NCBI RefSeq assembly: GCF_023016805.1
Contig: NZ_JALKCH010000006.1
Coordinates: forward strand, 186,001 to 250,000
From: Ancylobacter crimeensis
GTDB lineage: Bacteria > Pseudomonadota > Alphaproteobacteria > Rhizobiales > Xanthobacteraceae
DNA length: 64,000 nucleotides
Direction: 5' to 3'
Made by a program: the position numbers and the translations under genes. Positions 41,906 to 50,047 of this stretch are shown here, piece by piece (the first letter of the stretch is position 1; every line of letters starts with the position of its first letter). A model generated the notes under the pieces. The model was not told where the DNA came from. It was given only the letters and a program-made list of their open reading frames with translations, and searched no databases.

Positions 41906-42420
41906 GCAAAGTCGAGGAGGCTCGCGAGAAGGCTCGAGCTATCATCCGGGACTTCCCGGTCCGGGCGGCGCCGGTGCCTATCGAGCGCGTCGTGAAGGCA
42001 CGCGGAATCGTCCTACAGCACGCGCCGTTGGATGATGAGATTTCGGGAATGGCCTATATCCGCGACGGTGTGAGTATCATCGGCGTCAACGCCCTGCATC
42101 ATCCCAACCGGCAGCGATTCACGATCGCGCATGAGCTCGGACATCATGTCCTTCATCCCGAGCATCTGCGCTCCGAAGTCCATCTTGACAAGGCGTTTCG
42201 TGTCCTGATGCGCGACGGCATGACCTCCCAGGGCATTGACCAACTGGAAATCCAGGCGAATGCCTTCGCGTCGGAGCTCCTGATGCCCACCGCCTTCCTA
42301 GAGGACTATGTTGACCCCGCCGGTCTCGATCTCGACGATGACGAGCGCCTCGAAGCCCTTGCCCGCAAATTCCGGGTGAGTACCTCGGCCTTGCGCTACC
42401 GGCTGGCCCCGCGCGGGTAG
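41902..42420 (+). CDS. ImmA/IrrE-family metallopeptidase
   Basis: 172 residues. The zinc site is HELGHH in FTIAHELGHHVLHPEH with a downstream Glu in ANAFASELLMP. It should cleave the adjacent XRE repressor or a similar target in response to DNA damage or another cue. Confidence 0.88.
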   Translation: MSKVEEAREKARAIIRDFPVRAAPVPIERVVKARGIVLQHAPLDDEISGMAYIRDGVSIIGVNALHHPNRQRFTIAHELGHHVLHPEHLRSEVHLDKAFRVLMRDGMTSQGIDQLEIQANAFASELLMPTAFLEDYVDPAGLDLDDDERLEALARKFRVSTSALRYRLAPRG

Positions 42421-42424
42421 AACC

Positions 42425-43849
42425 ATGACCGGCTTTGTCTTCTTCGATACGGAGACGACCGGGCTGAAGAAGGGTTTTGACCAGATCATCCATTTCGCGG
42501 CTGTCCGCACCAACCACGAACTGAATGAACTTGATCGCTTCGAGGCATACTCGCGGCTCCAGCCGCATGTCGTACCGCATCCTGCAGCACTGCTGACCAA
42601 CGGCCTGCGCATCGGCGAGCTGACCGATCCGGAACGCCCATCCCACTACGACATGATCGGCGCCATAGGCCGGAAGTTGACGGAATGGTCGCCAGCAATC
42701 TTCGTCGGCTACAATTCCATCTCCTTCGATGAGGAGATGCTGCGACATGCCCTGTTTCAAGCGCTTCATAACCCCTACCTGACCAGCGGCAGGGGCTGCG
42801 GCCGTGCCGACGCCATGGCCCTCGCGCTGGCAGCGCATGCCCTTCCGCCCCAATGCCTGATCGCTCCCCTGCGCGCGGACGGTCGGAAAAGTTTCAGGCT
42901 CCCCGACATCGCGGAAGCCAATGGCCTCTCCCATGTGCGGGCGCATGACGCCCTTGCCGACGCGCTCGTGACCCTTGACCTGTGTCGGCTGGTCCGGGAC
43001 CGGGCCGATGATACTTGGCAGCGCTTCCAGCGCTTCGCCAATAAAGCGGCGGTTGCGGATTTCGTGGCATCGGAGGACGGCTTTGTCCTCACGGAGTTCT
43101 TCGGTGGTGAAGCGCGCCACCGTTCCGTCGGGCTGCTCGGCTCTGTGCCGGGAAACGCCAATGGCCGTTTCTGTCTCGACCTCACCGCCGATCCCGACCA
43201 TCTGGCGGAGATGTCCGATGAAGAATTGCGCCAGGAGATCTGCCGCAAGGGGACGCCGGTGCGCCGCCTCGCCACCAACGCCTGTCCGGCGCTGACGGAG
43301 TTATGGTCCGCTCCCGCCGAGCTGCTCGGCGATCTCGACGTGGACACGGCCGAGGAGCGGGCCCGGCGCATGAAGGATGATGCCGATCTTTGTGCCAGGA
43401 TAATCTCGGTCTACACGGCGACATGGGAAGAGCGTCCGCTCTCCCCTTTTCCGGAACGCCAGCTCTACGATGGCGGCTTCCCCGGCGATGCCGACAGTCA
43501 GCGCAGATTCGACTTCCACGACGCGCCGCGCGATCAGCGCCTCGGGATTGTCCGGAACTTCGATGATCCCCGCCTGACGACCTTCGGGCTGCGTCTGATC
43601 CACGCTGAGCACCGGAGCAGTCTGCCGGAAGCGGAGCGCCTTGCCGCCGACCTCGATCTTGCAGAGAGGCTGGTCGAGGAGCGCGACGGGCCGCTGACGC
43701 TTGGCGGGGCCCTCGCCGCCGTCGACGAGTTGATGGCATCCGGCGCTGCCGATCCCATCGGTCTGCTGCCGGATTATCGTGGATGGATCATGGAAAGGAT
43801 TGAGCGTATCGACCGATTCCGCAGTGAACGCCATTCTGAGGTGAGGTAG
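42425..43849 (+). CDS. exonuclease I-like DEDDh nuclease
   Basis: 474 residues. DnaQ/SbcB-type motifs: FFDTETTG at the N-terminus, VGYNSISFDEEMLRHAL, and HVRAHDALADALVTLDL. A larger C-terminal part resembles the SH3-like/helical region of exonuclease I (GSVPGNANGRFCLDL). It starts 4 bases after the peptidase gene, so regulator, peptidase and nuclease form one operon, plausibly DNA-damage or defence related. Confidence 0.82.
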   Translation: MTGFVFFDTETTGLKKGFDQIIHFAAVRTNHELNELDRFEAYSRLQPHVVPHPAALLTNGLRIGELTDPERPSHYDMIGAIGRKLTEWSPAIFVGYNSISFDEEMLRHALFQALHNPYLTSGRGCGRADAMALALAAHALPPQCLIAPLRADGRKSFRLPDIAEANGLSHVRAHDALADALVTLDLCRLVRDRADDTWQRFQRFANKAAVADFVASEDGFVLTEFFGGEARHRSVGLLGSVPGNANGRFCLDLTADPDHLAEMSDEELRQEICRKGTPVRRLATNACPALTELWSAPAELLGDLDVDTAEERARRMKDDADLCARIISVYTATWEERPLSPFPERQLYDGGFPGDADSQRRFDFHDAPRDQRLGIVRNFDDPRLTTFGLRLIHAEHRSSLPEAERLAADLDLAERLVEERDGPLTLGGALAAVDELMASGAADPIGLLPDYRGWIMERIERIDRFRSERHSEVR

Positions 43850-44396
43850 AGAGGTAGCAGGCCAACGAAGCCTGGCGAGAAGTTAGAGCGGGTGACGAGT
43901 TTTGATCGGTTCGCTGAATGTCTGGTATTCGCGCTAATCACAACTTCCGCTTATGGCGCTCCATGACCTGTGATGCGGTACTCAGCAACGTCTGCTTTCA
44001 GGAAACCGCAAGTCCGATCGCTACGGCCGAGATCGGGGCGCAAAGCGGCCATTCGCAACGCCGTGCCGGGGAGGCCGCTTCGGGTCAAATCTGGCTTCGT
44101 CGGCTTGAACGAACATACTCCGGTGGCGGCTAAACACTCAGAATGCCGCCCTCCCAAAATACCTAGCAAGGTCCGGGCTGGAGGCAGTCTACCAGAAGTT
44201 GAATTTTCTAAGAGAGCACGACGTGTAAATTGCCTGTGGGTGGGTTCGAGACCCTGCTTGTGCCGATGCCTGGTTCGGTCAAGATAGGCGCGTTATATTT
44301 CGACTTACACATGCCTTACACATTTACACAAATCCTTACACATTTTTAAAATTTTCAAAAATTCCCCTTACAAATCAATCACTTATTCTAGCATAA
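43850..44396. other. right-end noncoding region with arm-type integrase sites
   Basis: No gene was recognised in about 550 bp. CTTACACAT occurs at 44304-44312, 44315-44323 and 44335-44343, matching the repeats at 3731-3750 near the left end, and is followed by an AT-rich stretch up to the attR core. This is the expected right attachment arm. Confidence 0.65.
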
Positions 44397-44411
44397 GCGG
44401 ACTCAAAATCC
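44397..44411. repeat. attR core of element 1
   Basis: GCGGACTCAAAATCC, the second copy of the 15-bp core; it leads straight into the 3' half of tRNA-Leu(CAA). Confidence 0.88.
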
Positions 44412-44456
44412 GTTTCTGGTGACAGAGTGTCGGTTCGAGTCCGACCACCCGCACCA
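44397..44456 (+). pseudogene. 3' half of tRNA-Leu(CAA), split by integration
   Basis: Anticodon loop CTCAAAA and 3' stem TCCGT, long variable arm, T-arm GGTTCGAGTCC and acceptor CACCCGC-A-CCA. The acceptor strand complements GCGGGTG at 3615-3621, and anticodon stem GCGGA/TCCGT is complete only with the attR core. No D-arm or 5' acceptor precedes it; the upstream sequence is the AT-rich element end. Confidence 0.9.
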
Positions 44457-45300
44457 TTTCATACTTTCCCATGCGGAAGTCTCCTAAAGCCCTGAAGGGC
44501 AAGGAGGTTTTTGCGGTTCGATAGCCCTCTCCACGGACATAGGGCAACCTCTCCGCAAACACGAGTCGCAGGACCGCGCGCTTATCCTCCAGGCGATCGG
44601 AAGCCCAGAGATTGCAAGGGTTTGCGAGGAACGAAAAAGCGGTTCGATAAGTCTCGTCGAACATGGCGACCGGCTTGCCGCTTCGGCCGATCTTTTCGGC
44701 AACAAGGGCCTTCTCAGTCTCCAGATCGCGAATGCGCGCTTCATAGGCAGCGATGACCGAGCGATTGTCGGTCTCGACGATCCGGTCGAGGAATTGCGCG
44801 ACCTTCTTCTCGATCTGCGCGAGGTCGCGCTTCAGCGCCGACGTGTCGGACTGCGCGGCATTGGTGCGGGCGTTCCAAAGGTCGCGGAACATCTCGAAGG
44901 CGAGCACGAAGAGCTCCTCGCTCGGCGTGAGTTCGGCCAGCAGCTTCTCGAAGTCGCCTTCGATGGTCTCCCGGCGCACCGACTTGCGATGGGCGACGCA
45001 GCCGCGCGTGTCGCACAGATAATAGGGATAATAGGCGCTGCGGCCCTTTGACCAGCAGGCGGTCATCGGCTGGTTGCAGTGGCCGCAAGTGACGAAGCCC
45101 CGGAGCGGGAAGTCCTCATTGATGTCCTTCCGCACCGGCGCGACGGCCGTACCTTGCCGGCGCCGCTGCACCGCCTGCCAGGTCTCGAAGCTCACAAGGG
45201 CCTCATGCTTGGCGGGTATGAGATGCAGGTCCCATTCGGGGATGGTGATGCGTCCGGCATAGATCGGGCGGGAGAAGATCTCTTCCACCCGGGTCACCGA

Positions 45301-45748
45301 GCGCATCGACAAGGCGCTGAACGAGGCGGTGCAGCTTCCCGACGGGCGCCGGGTGTTCAAGACCGAGGACGGCAAGCGCGTCTTCGACGAGCACGGCACC
45401 GAAGTCTCGCCGGAGGAACTTGGCGCCGACCAGATTCCCGACGCCAGAAAACGCTTCGAGCCGTTCATGCGCGACCGCGAGCAGCAGCGTGCCCTGATGG
45501 AGGAACGCGCGCAGCTTCACAAATTCCAGCAGAAGCTGGACGAGGCCCGCGATAGGCTGGACGACAAGGACCTGACCGCCGACGCGCTCGACGACATGGA
45601 AGGCGACATCGACGCTTCGACGCCGGACCGGGTCCGCAAGCTGATGGGCGAGGATCCCACACTGGGTCGGGATGGCCCCCGGCAACGCGACGCCGGAATG
45701 GATCTTCGGTCGCAGACGCCTATCGTGACCGAGCCGGCTGCGCCCTGA
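45301..45748 (+). pseudogene. 3' fragment of an unknown gene
   Basis: An open frame with no proper start runs from the recombinase junction: LNEAVQLPDGRRVFKTEDGK, DARKRFEPFMRDREQQRALM, then a Glu/Arg/Gln-rich coiled coil. Its other end is cut at the same point as the recombinase on the opposite strand. Family not recognised; islands of Rhizobiales carry similar coiled-coil proteins. Confidence 0.5.
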
Positions 45749-45804
45749 TCCCGACGGCGACGTGGGGGCGGATCATCATCGCTTCAGGGAGACCTCATGA
45801 CCGA
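45729..45804 (+). repeat. direct repeat copy 1 (second copy about 46330-46404)
   Basis: GAGCCGGCTGCGCCC, then GGATCATCATCGCTTCAGGG and AGACCTCATGACCGA recur at about 46330-46404. The first copy opens an 11-codon frame only; the second opens a 66-codon gene. The DUF7736-like gene lies between, as if inserted with a partial duplication. Confidence 0.6.
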
Positions 45805-45891
45805 AGCCATCTTCGCCAGGAATATGAGGTAGATCAGCGGACTCTGACCCGCGCTCTCAAAAGGCCGACCCGGCAATGAACGTTTGCGCTG

Positions 45892-46251
45892 TCAGTGCTT
45901 CGCGGGGTTCTTCATGCTTTCCAATTCGCTGATCGGATCGCACGTGAGATGAACGCCGGCAGGAAGAGGCTCCACGCTCAGCATGGTCCCGTACTTTTCT
46001 GCAACGCGCGACGACCATTCGCCCAAGGTCTCCGCAGTGACATCATCGGCGTTCTCGTCGGCGAGTGCAGGAAACTGCCGGAGCAGATACGGCGCGCATT
46101 CCCTGACGGCCCTAGGAATCTGATGACTATAGATCGGCTCGCCGTACATGAACTCAAGCATTTGGTGAATTCCGTCCATGTGCGAGGTCGACACCATCTT
46201 GCCGCTAACAATGCTTATAACTTCCGTTATATGAAATGATTTCCTATTCAT
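45892..46251 (-). CDS. small phage-type protein, DUF7736-like
   Basis: 119 residues: FHITEVISIVSGKMVSTSHM, DGIHQMLEFMYGEPIYSHQI and PRAVRECAPYLLRQFPALAD resemble small proteins common in phages and islands that I associate with DUF7736. The AT-rich 5' region differs from its neighbours. Confidence 0.55.
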   Translation of the reverse strand: MNRKSFHITEVISIVSGKMVSTSHMDGIHQMLEFMYGEPIYSHQIPRAVRECAPYLLRQFPALADENADDVTAETLGEWSSRVAEKYGTMLSVEPLPAGVHLTCDPISELESMKNPAKH

Positions 46252-46395
46252 GAAGATATTGTACTAAAATTAATCAGACAATTTCAACAAAAACTAAAAG
46301 TGACTACAAATCAAACATCTGGCGAGGCCGGACCGGCTGCGCCCCGGCCTCGCCAGCAGCATGGGAGCGGATCATCATCGCTTCAGGGAGACCTC

Positions 46396-46596
46396 ATGAC
46401 CGAGCCCACGCATCAGATCCTGACCCTCGACGAGTTGCGGGGGCGGCTGGCCCGCTCGAAAGCCAGCGGCATTAATCCGCGTACCGTCGATGACATCTTC
46501 GCAGAGGCGGAGGCGATCTTCCGGGAATGCCACCCGGCTGCAACGTCTCATCCCACGGAAATTTCTGGTAAATTACCCCCGCCTGTGGCAGACTGA
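46396..46596 (+). CDS. small hypothetical protein
   Basis: 66 residues; strong ribosome binding site AGGGAG. ILTLDELRGRLARSKASGIN and TVDDIFAEAEAIFRE look like a small antitoxin-like or regulatory protein. It precedes the toxin-antitoxin pair by 4 bases and may be co-transcribed. Confidence 0.45.
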   Translation: MTEPTHQILTLDELRGRLARSKASGINPRTVDDIFAEAEAIFRECHPAATSHPTEISGKLPPPVAD

Positions 46597-46600
46597 ACCT

Positions 46601-46837
46601 ATGAAGCACAAGACCGACATCTCCGACGATCTCAGCCGCCGCCTTGATGCGCTGGCGGCACGGTCCTCGCTCACGCGCGAGCAGATCATCGAGGATGCGC
46701 TGGCGCATGGGCGCTCGCTCGCCTGGCAGGAGAAGTGGATCGCCGGGGTCGAAGACGGCATCGCCGATGCCGATCGCGGCGACTTCGCCACCGAGCAGGA
46801 GATCGCCGCGGTGCTGAGCAAATACGGCCCCGCCTGA
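46601..46837 (+). CDS. ribbon-helix-helix antitoxin
   Basis: 78 residues. DISDDLSRRLDALAARSSLT and REQIIEDALAHGRSLAWQEK form a CopG/ParD-like ribbon-helix-helix, followed by an acidic tail. It is followed after 13 bp by a ParE-type toxin. Confidence 0.8.
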   Translation: MKHKTDISDDLSRRLDALAARSSLTREQIIEDALAHGRSLAWQEKWIAGVEDGIADADRGDFATEQEIAAVLSKYGPA

Positions 46838-46850
46838 AAGCCGGGCCTGC

Positions 46851-47138
46851 GTGCGCATCGTCTGGACCCGTCGCTATCTGAACGAGCTCGCCGCCATCGG
46901 CGATTACGTCGCCGAGCACAGCCCGCGGGCGGCGGCGAAACTGGTCAACGACATCCATTCCAAGACCGGCAGGCTTCTTGAAGCCAATCCCTTCATCGGC
47001 CGCGCCGGCGAGATCGCCGGCACGCGCGAGCTCGTCATTCCCGGTACGCCCTATATCGTCGCCTATCGCGTCACCGACACTTCGATCGAAGTGCTATTCG
47101 TCCAGCACGGTGCGCGGCAGTGGCCGGATGAGGCGTAA
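46851..47138 (+). CDS. RelE/ParE-family toxin
   Basis: 95 residues from GTG 46851. WTRRYLNELAAIGDYVAEHS, NPFIGRAGEIAGTRELVIPG and YIVAYRVTDTSIEVLFVQHG with a final ARQWPDE are typical ParE/RelE features. Partner of the antitoxin just upstream. Confidence 0.88.
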   Translation: MRIVWTRRYLNELAAIGDYVAEHSPRAAAKLVNDIHSKTGRLLEANPFIGRAGEIAGTRELVIPGTPYIVAYRVTDTSIEVLFVQHGARQWPDEA

Positions 47139-47144
47139 AGAGCT

Positions 47145-47588
47145 TCAGCTTTCGTCCTCATTGTCATCTTCATCCATATCGGCGAGCACCATGCCTTCGA
47201 CGTCGAGCCGGTCCTGCCGCGCCTCGATGATGGCATCGCGGATCCGTAGCATGCGCCAATAATTTCCCCAGAGCACCCGGCTCTCATGGCGGTAGCTGCC
47301 CATCTCCAGCGCGGCAATGGAATACCCCCCGACCAGGATCGTGGCGCCGAGGCCGACAAGGCCGAGTTGTTCCGGCACATAGAGCAGGTCGCCGAACTGC
47401 AGGGCGAACAGCGCGAGGCCGAGCCCGCAGGCGAGCGCGACATGGAGCGGATCGCGCCCGACATGGAGCGAAGTGACCGGCGCCAGCGCCTGGTCCTTGT
47501 GGCGGGTGCGCAGATAGGTGCCGCTCACCCGCACGCCATGACGATCGGAATAATAGAGACGATGCTTCGTGTCCGTTTGCTTGGCCAT
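47145..47588 (-). CDS. membrane protein of the transfer-like gene block
   Basis: 147 residues from ATG 47588; a longer open frame upstream is out of register with the neighbouring gene. Two adjacent hydrophobic helices near 55-100 (VALACGLGLALFALQFGDLL, GLVGLGATILVGGYSIAAL) with basic N- and acidic C-terminal parts. It is last in a minus-strand block headed by the TraG-like ATPase. Confidence 0.55.
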   Translation of the reverse strand: MAKQTDTKHRLYYSDRHGVRVSGTYLRTRHKDQALAPVTSLHVGRDPLHVALACGLGLALFALQFGDLLYVPEQLGLVGLGATILVGGYSIAALEMGSYRHESRVLWGNYWRMLRIRDAIIEARQDRLDVEGMVLADMDEDDNEDES

Positions 47589-47596
47589 GACCGACC

Positions 47597-48082
47597 TCAG
47601 GAGGCGCAGGAGCTGTCGAGGAAGGTACCGGCGGTGAAGGGCAGCGCCGTCAGCGCGGCGGGCTGGTAGGTGCGCAGGCTCATCACATGCAGCAGCATCG
47701 GCAGGCGGGCGGCGTCGAAGGCCGAGGATACCGCGCAGGCGCAGCGCGAGGAGTGGTCGATCCCGGCGCTCGGAAGCTCCGGCACGCCGGCCTCGGCCAT
47801 GGTGCGACCCTGTTCCATCATCTCGTTGAAGCCGGGGAACTGGCCGAGCGGCGAGTTGCGGAACATGTCCATCATCTGCCGGGCGGCGTTGCGCTTGCCG
47901 TCCTGCTCGGCCCGCGCCCTCGATTGCGCCTTGATGAGCCCGGCCTCGCATTGAGGGATATAGATGCGGTCGGCGAGACGGCGCTCGACCAGCGGCTGCA
48001 GCCACAGCGCGGTGATGCCGGCATAGAGAAGAAGTCCGGCAAGCAGCGCCGGCGGAAAGATCTTGAACGGGATGTCCAGCAT
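47597..48082 (-). CDS. membrane-anchored protein of the transfer-like block
   Basis: 161 residues. One N-terminal helix (PPALLAGLLLYAGITALWL), a charged Gln/Arg-rich middle with MMDMFRNSPLGQFPGFNEMM, and Cys in the C-terminal part (SSRCACAVSSAF, LDSSCAS). Probably periplasmic. Family not recognised. Confidence 0.55.
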   Translation of the reverse strand: MLDIPFKIFPPALLAGLLLYAGITALWLQPLVERRLADRIYIPQCEAGLIKAQSRARAEQDGKRNAARQMMDMFRNSPLGQFPGFNEMMEQGRTMAEAGVPELPSAGIDHSSRCACAVSSAFDAARLPMLLHVMSLRTYQPAALTALPFTAGTFLDSSCAS

Positions 48083-48085
48083 GGG

Positions 48086-48526
48086 TCAGCTTTCCCTCTG
48101 AAAGCGGCAATGGGTGGTGACGAGCCTGGCGGCCTCCGGCGAGGTCAGGCCGAGCGCGGCAAGGGCGGAAGACGAGAGCGGGTTGAGGGACGGCGATGCG
48201 CCGGATCGGGCACTCGCGAGCTCGACCCAGGGCACGAGGTCGCCGTCGCGGCCGTCGCGGCGCAGATAGCACCATTGCGAGGTGATGCTCCGGTCGGTCA
48301 TGGAGGCGAATTCGGTGCCGGTGGTGACGGACAGGTCGCGATACGGCACCGTGGTGAACAGCACGAAATTCGACACTTCGTCTCCGGTCCGCACGGCAGC
48401 GCCCGTCGTGTGTCGAAACGGGCCGCCCTCTCCGGCGAGGATGCTGGCGAGGACCACGCTGGTCGCAATCCCGCCCATCAGCCAGGCCGCCCCATAATCG
48501 CGAAGATGGGCGACCAGCCGCTTCAC
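48086..48526 (-). CDS. membrane-anchored protein of the transfer-like block
   Basis: 146 residues from GTG 48526, which overlaps the preceding stop by 4 bp (GTGA). One helix near 12-30 (AAWLMGGIATSVVLASILAG), then a presumably periplasmic domain (VPYRDLSVTTGTEFASMTDR). No known domain. Confidence 0.55.
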   Translation of the reverse strand: MKRLVAHLRDYGAAWLMGGIATSVVLASILAGEGGPFRHTTGAAVRTGDEVSNFVLFTTVPYRDLSVTTGTEFASMTDRSITSQWCYLRRDGRDGDLVPWVELASARSGASPSLNPLSSSALAALGLTSPEAARLVTTHCRFQRES

Positions 48527-49686
48527 CGGCGCGCCTCCTTGGGAGCCGGCAGGCGGCGGCGCGGCGCCTCGATCTCCGGCAGGGCGCGGCGGGCCTCGAT
48601 GACGTCGCGCACCGGACGGTCGAGCATCCGCTCGTCGGGATCCTTGCGCCCCGCCGCGGCATGGATGGTGACGAACACCAAGAGCACCAGCGGCAGCACG
48701 TCGAGGGCGATGCCGACGATCCAGATCGGCACGATCGCCGAGGCATGGGTGACCACGGCCTGCAGCGCGTTCTGCCGGGTCATCGTCACCGGCTCGGCCG
48801 CCTCGCTGATGGGGAGCGCCGCGGCACGGCGGGCCAGTTCGTCGGCCTTCTGCTTGATGGTCGCGAGGATGCGGGCGACCGCCTCCTTCTGCTGCGCCGT
48901 CTTCACCGTCACCGGGATGACGATGCCGCTGGTGAAGGAGCCGAGCGCCTGGCCGACCTGGGCGGCGCCGTCGATGCCGCGCGCCTCCGTCATGGCGGCG
49001 TTGAAGCAGTCGACCTGCCGGGCGACCTCCTCGCTGCGCCTCTCGATCGCGACCGGCTTGGTCAGCGCCGCCCGCATCGCGGCGAGGCAGGACCGGGCCG
49101 CATCGCCCTTGGCGCCGAGATCGGCCTGCGACCGGCTCACCGCCTCGACGATCGTCCCGGCGGCGCCGGCCAACTGCTGCAGGGTTGCGGCGACGCCGCT
49201 GCGGCCCTTGGTCGAGGTCACGCAGCCCGCTTCGGCCTCGCATTCGGCCAGTCCCGCGAGATAGGTACGGAAGGCGTCGAGGTCGGGCAGCAGCGGCTGG
49301 ATCGAGCGCCCGCTCCCCTGGCTACCGGCGGCGAAGCTGCGCTCCGCCGAGGCGACCACCTCCTGCAGCCCGACCTGCCGGGCCTCGTGACCGCCGAGCG
49401 CGGCGACGTTCAGCGCGGCGCTGAGCCCGACGATGCACAGCGTGCCGAACAGCGTCGTCAGCCAGGCGACGAGACGATGGTCGGGATCGAGCATCTGCGG
49501 CACCACGTGGAAGGCGAGATGCCAGAAGACCAGGATCGACGACATCACGCCGATCGCGATCGCCGCGCAGAAGGCGCGGTCCCAGAAGGTCTGGGCGTCG
49601 ATGGTGAGGGCGAGGCCCTCATAGTTCGCCAGCGCCGCCAGGAAGGCGACGACCAGCAGGCCGGCATTGATCAGGCGTGCGTTCAT
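48523..49686 (-). CDS. multi-pass membrane protein of the transfer-like block
   Basis: 387 residues from ATG 49686. Four or more hydrophobic segments: residues 5-25 (INAGLLVVAFLAALANYEG), 40-60, 78-100 and near 330-350 (IVPIWIVGIALDVLPLVLLV). Between them is a long helical loop with several Cys. The layout suggests an inner-membrane protein working with the coupling ATPase. Family unknown. Confidence 0.55.
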   Translation of the reverse strand: MNARLINAGLLVVAFLAALANYEGLALTIDAQTFWDRAFCAAIAIGVMSSILVFWHLAFHVVPQMLDPDHRLVAWLTTLFGTLCIVGLSAALNVAALGGHEARQVGLQEVVASAERSFAAGSQGSGRSIQPLLPDLDAFRTYLAGLAECEAEAGCVTSTKGRSGVAATLQQLAGAAGTIVEAVSRSQADLGAKGDAARSCLAAMRAALTKPVAIERRSEEVARQVDCFNAAMTEARGIDGAAQVGQALGSFTSGIVIPVTVKTAQQKEAVARILATIKQKADELARRAAALPISEAAEPVTMTRQNALQAVVTHASAIVPIWIVGIALDVLPLVLLVFVTIHAAAGRKDPDERMLDRPVRDVIEARRALPEIEAPRRRLPAPKEARR

Positions 49687-50012
49687 GGCAGCACTCCGAA
49701 GGTCCAGTCGGTGATGGGGAGGAAGTCGATGACGGGGCACGGATCGTCGCCGTCGAACGGCGTCACCCGGCGGTCGTGCCAGCCGGAGAAGGCGGACAGG
49801 TACAGGCAGCGGTCATAGACCGGGGCCGATGTCGTGCCGTGGTACCAGTACTGGATGCGCAGCGCGGGCTGGCCGAACCAGGCCAGCAGTGCGACCGCGA
49901 TCGCCGGCACGGCGGCGACCTTGACGAGCGCCGGCCAGAAGGTCGCACGGGCGGTACCATCGAAGACGGGCGTGGTGGAAGCGCGCGACGGCACGCGCCG
50001 GAACAGCGACAT
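49683..50012 (-). CDS. small membrane protein of the transfer-like block
   Basis: 109 residues from ATG 50012 (or 113 from 50024). One helix (VKVAAVPAIAVALLAWFG), then a tyrosine- and aspartate-rich part (YHGTTSAPVYDRCLYLSAFS). It overlaps the next gene start by 4 bp. Confidence 0.5.
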   Translation of the reverse strand: MSLFRRVPSRASTTPVFDGTARATFWPALVKVAAVPAIAVALLAWFGQPALRIQYWYHGTTSAPVYDRCLYLSAFSGWHDRRVTPFDGDDPCPVIDFLPITDWTFGVLP

Positions 50013-50047
50013 GGCAGTCTCCATAGATGTGGGGGTTCAGGAAGGGA

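Larger units (their letters stand above)
3642..44411. mobile_element. integrative element 1, inserted in tRNA-Leu(CAA)
   Basis: Bounded by the 15-bp direct repeat GCGGACTCAAAATCC (3642-3656 and 44397-44411). An integrase gene starts about 100 bp inside the left end, and CTTACACAT arm-type repeats lie inside both ends. The two halves of one tRNA gene lie immediately outside, which fixes the ends to the base. Cargo is a mosaic of plasmid-like genes, toxin-antitoxin loci, prepilins and likely defence genes. No relaxase, coupling protein or type IV secretion gene was seen, so transfer would need help from elsewhere. Confidence 0.9.
44383..45300 (-). pseudogene. N-terminally truncated large serine recombinase
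   Basis: From about 45300 the frame reads FSRPIYAGRITIPEWDLHLI, then a zinc ribbon (FVTCGHCNQPMTACW and YPYYLCDTRGCVAH) and a long coiled coil, the C-terminal half of large serine integrases. The catalytic Ser domain is missing; unrelated plus-strand sequence replaces it. The C-terminus is read through the tRNA-Leu 3' half, the typical layout for a recombinase whose element sat against a tRNA. Confidence 0.8.

Noticed and set aside
44220-44290. GGGTTCGAGACCC as a tRNA T-arm
   Set aside because: No acceptor, D-arm or anticodon arm can be formed around it.
47145-48746. 533-codon minus-strand open frame
   Set aside because: Only the last 147 codons read as protein; the upstream part is the shifted frame of the two membrane-protein genes that occupy 47597-48526.
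48086-49243. 385-codon minus-strand open frame
   Set aside because: Its first 240 codons are Arg/Gly/Pro-rich shadow sequence of the 48523-49686 gene; the real protein starts at GTG 48526.
47687-49818. Long plus-strand open frames of 525 and 385 codons
   Set aside because: Antisense to the membrane-protein block, with Arg/His/Gly-rich compositions typical of GC-rich shadow frames.
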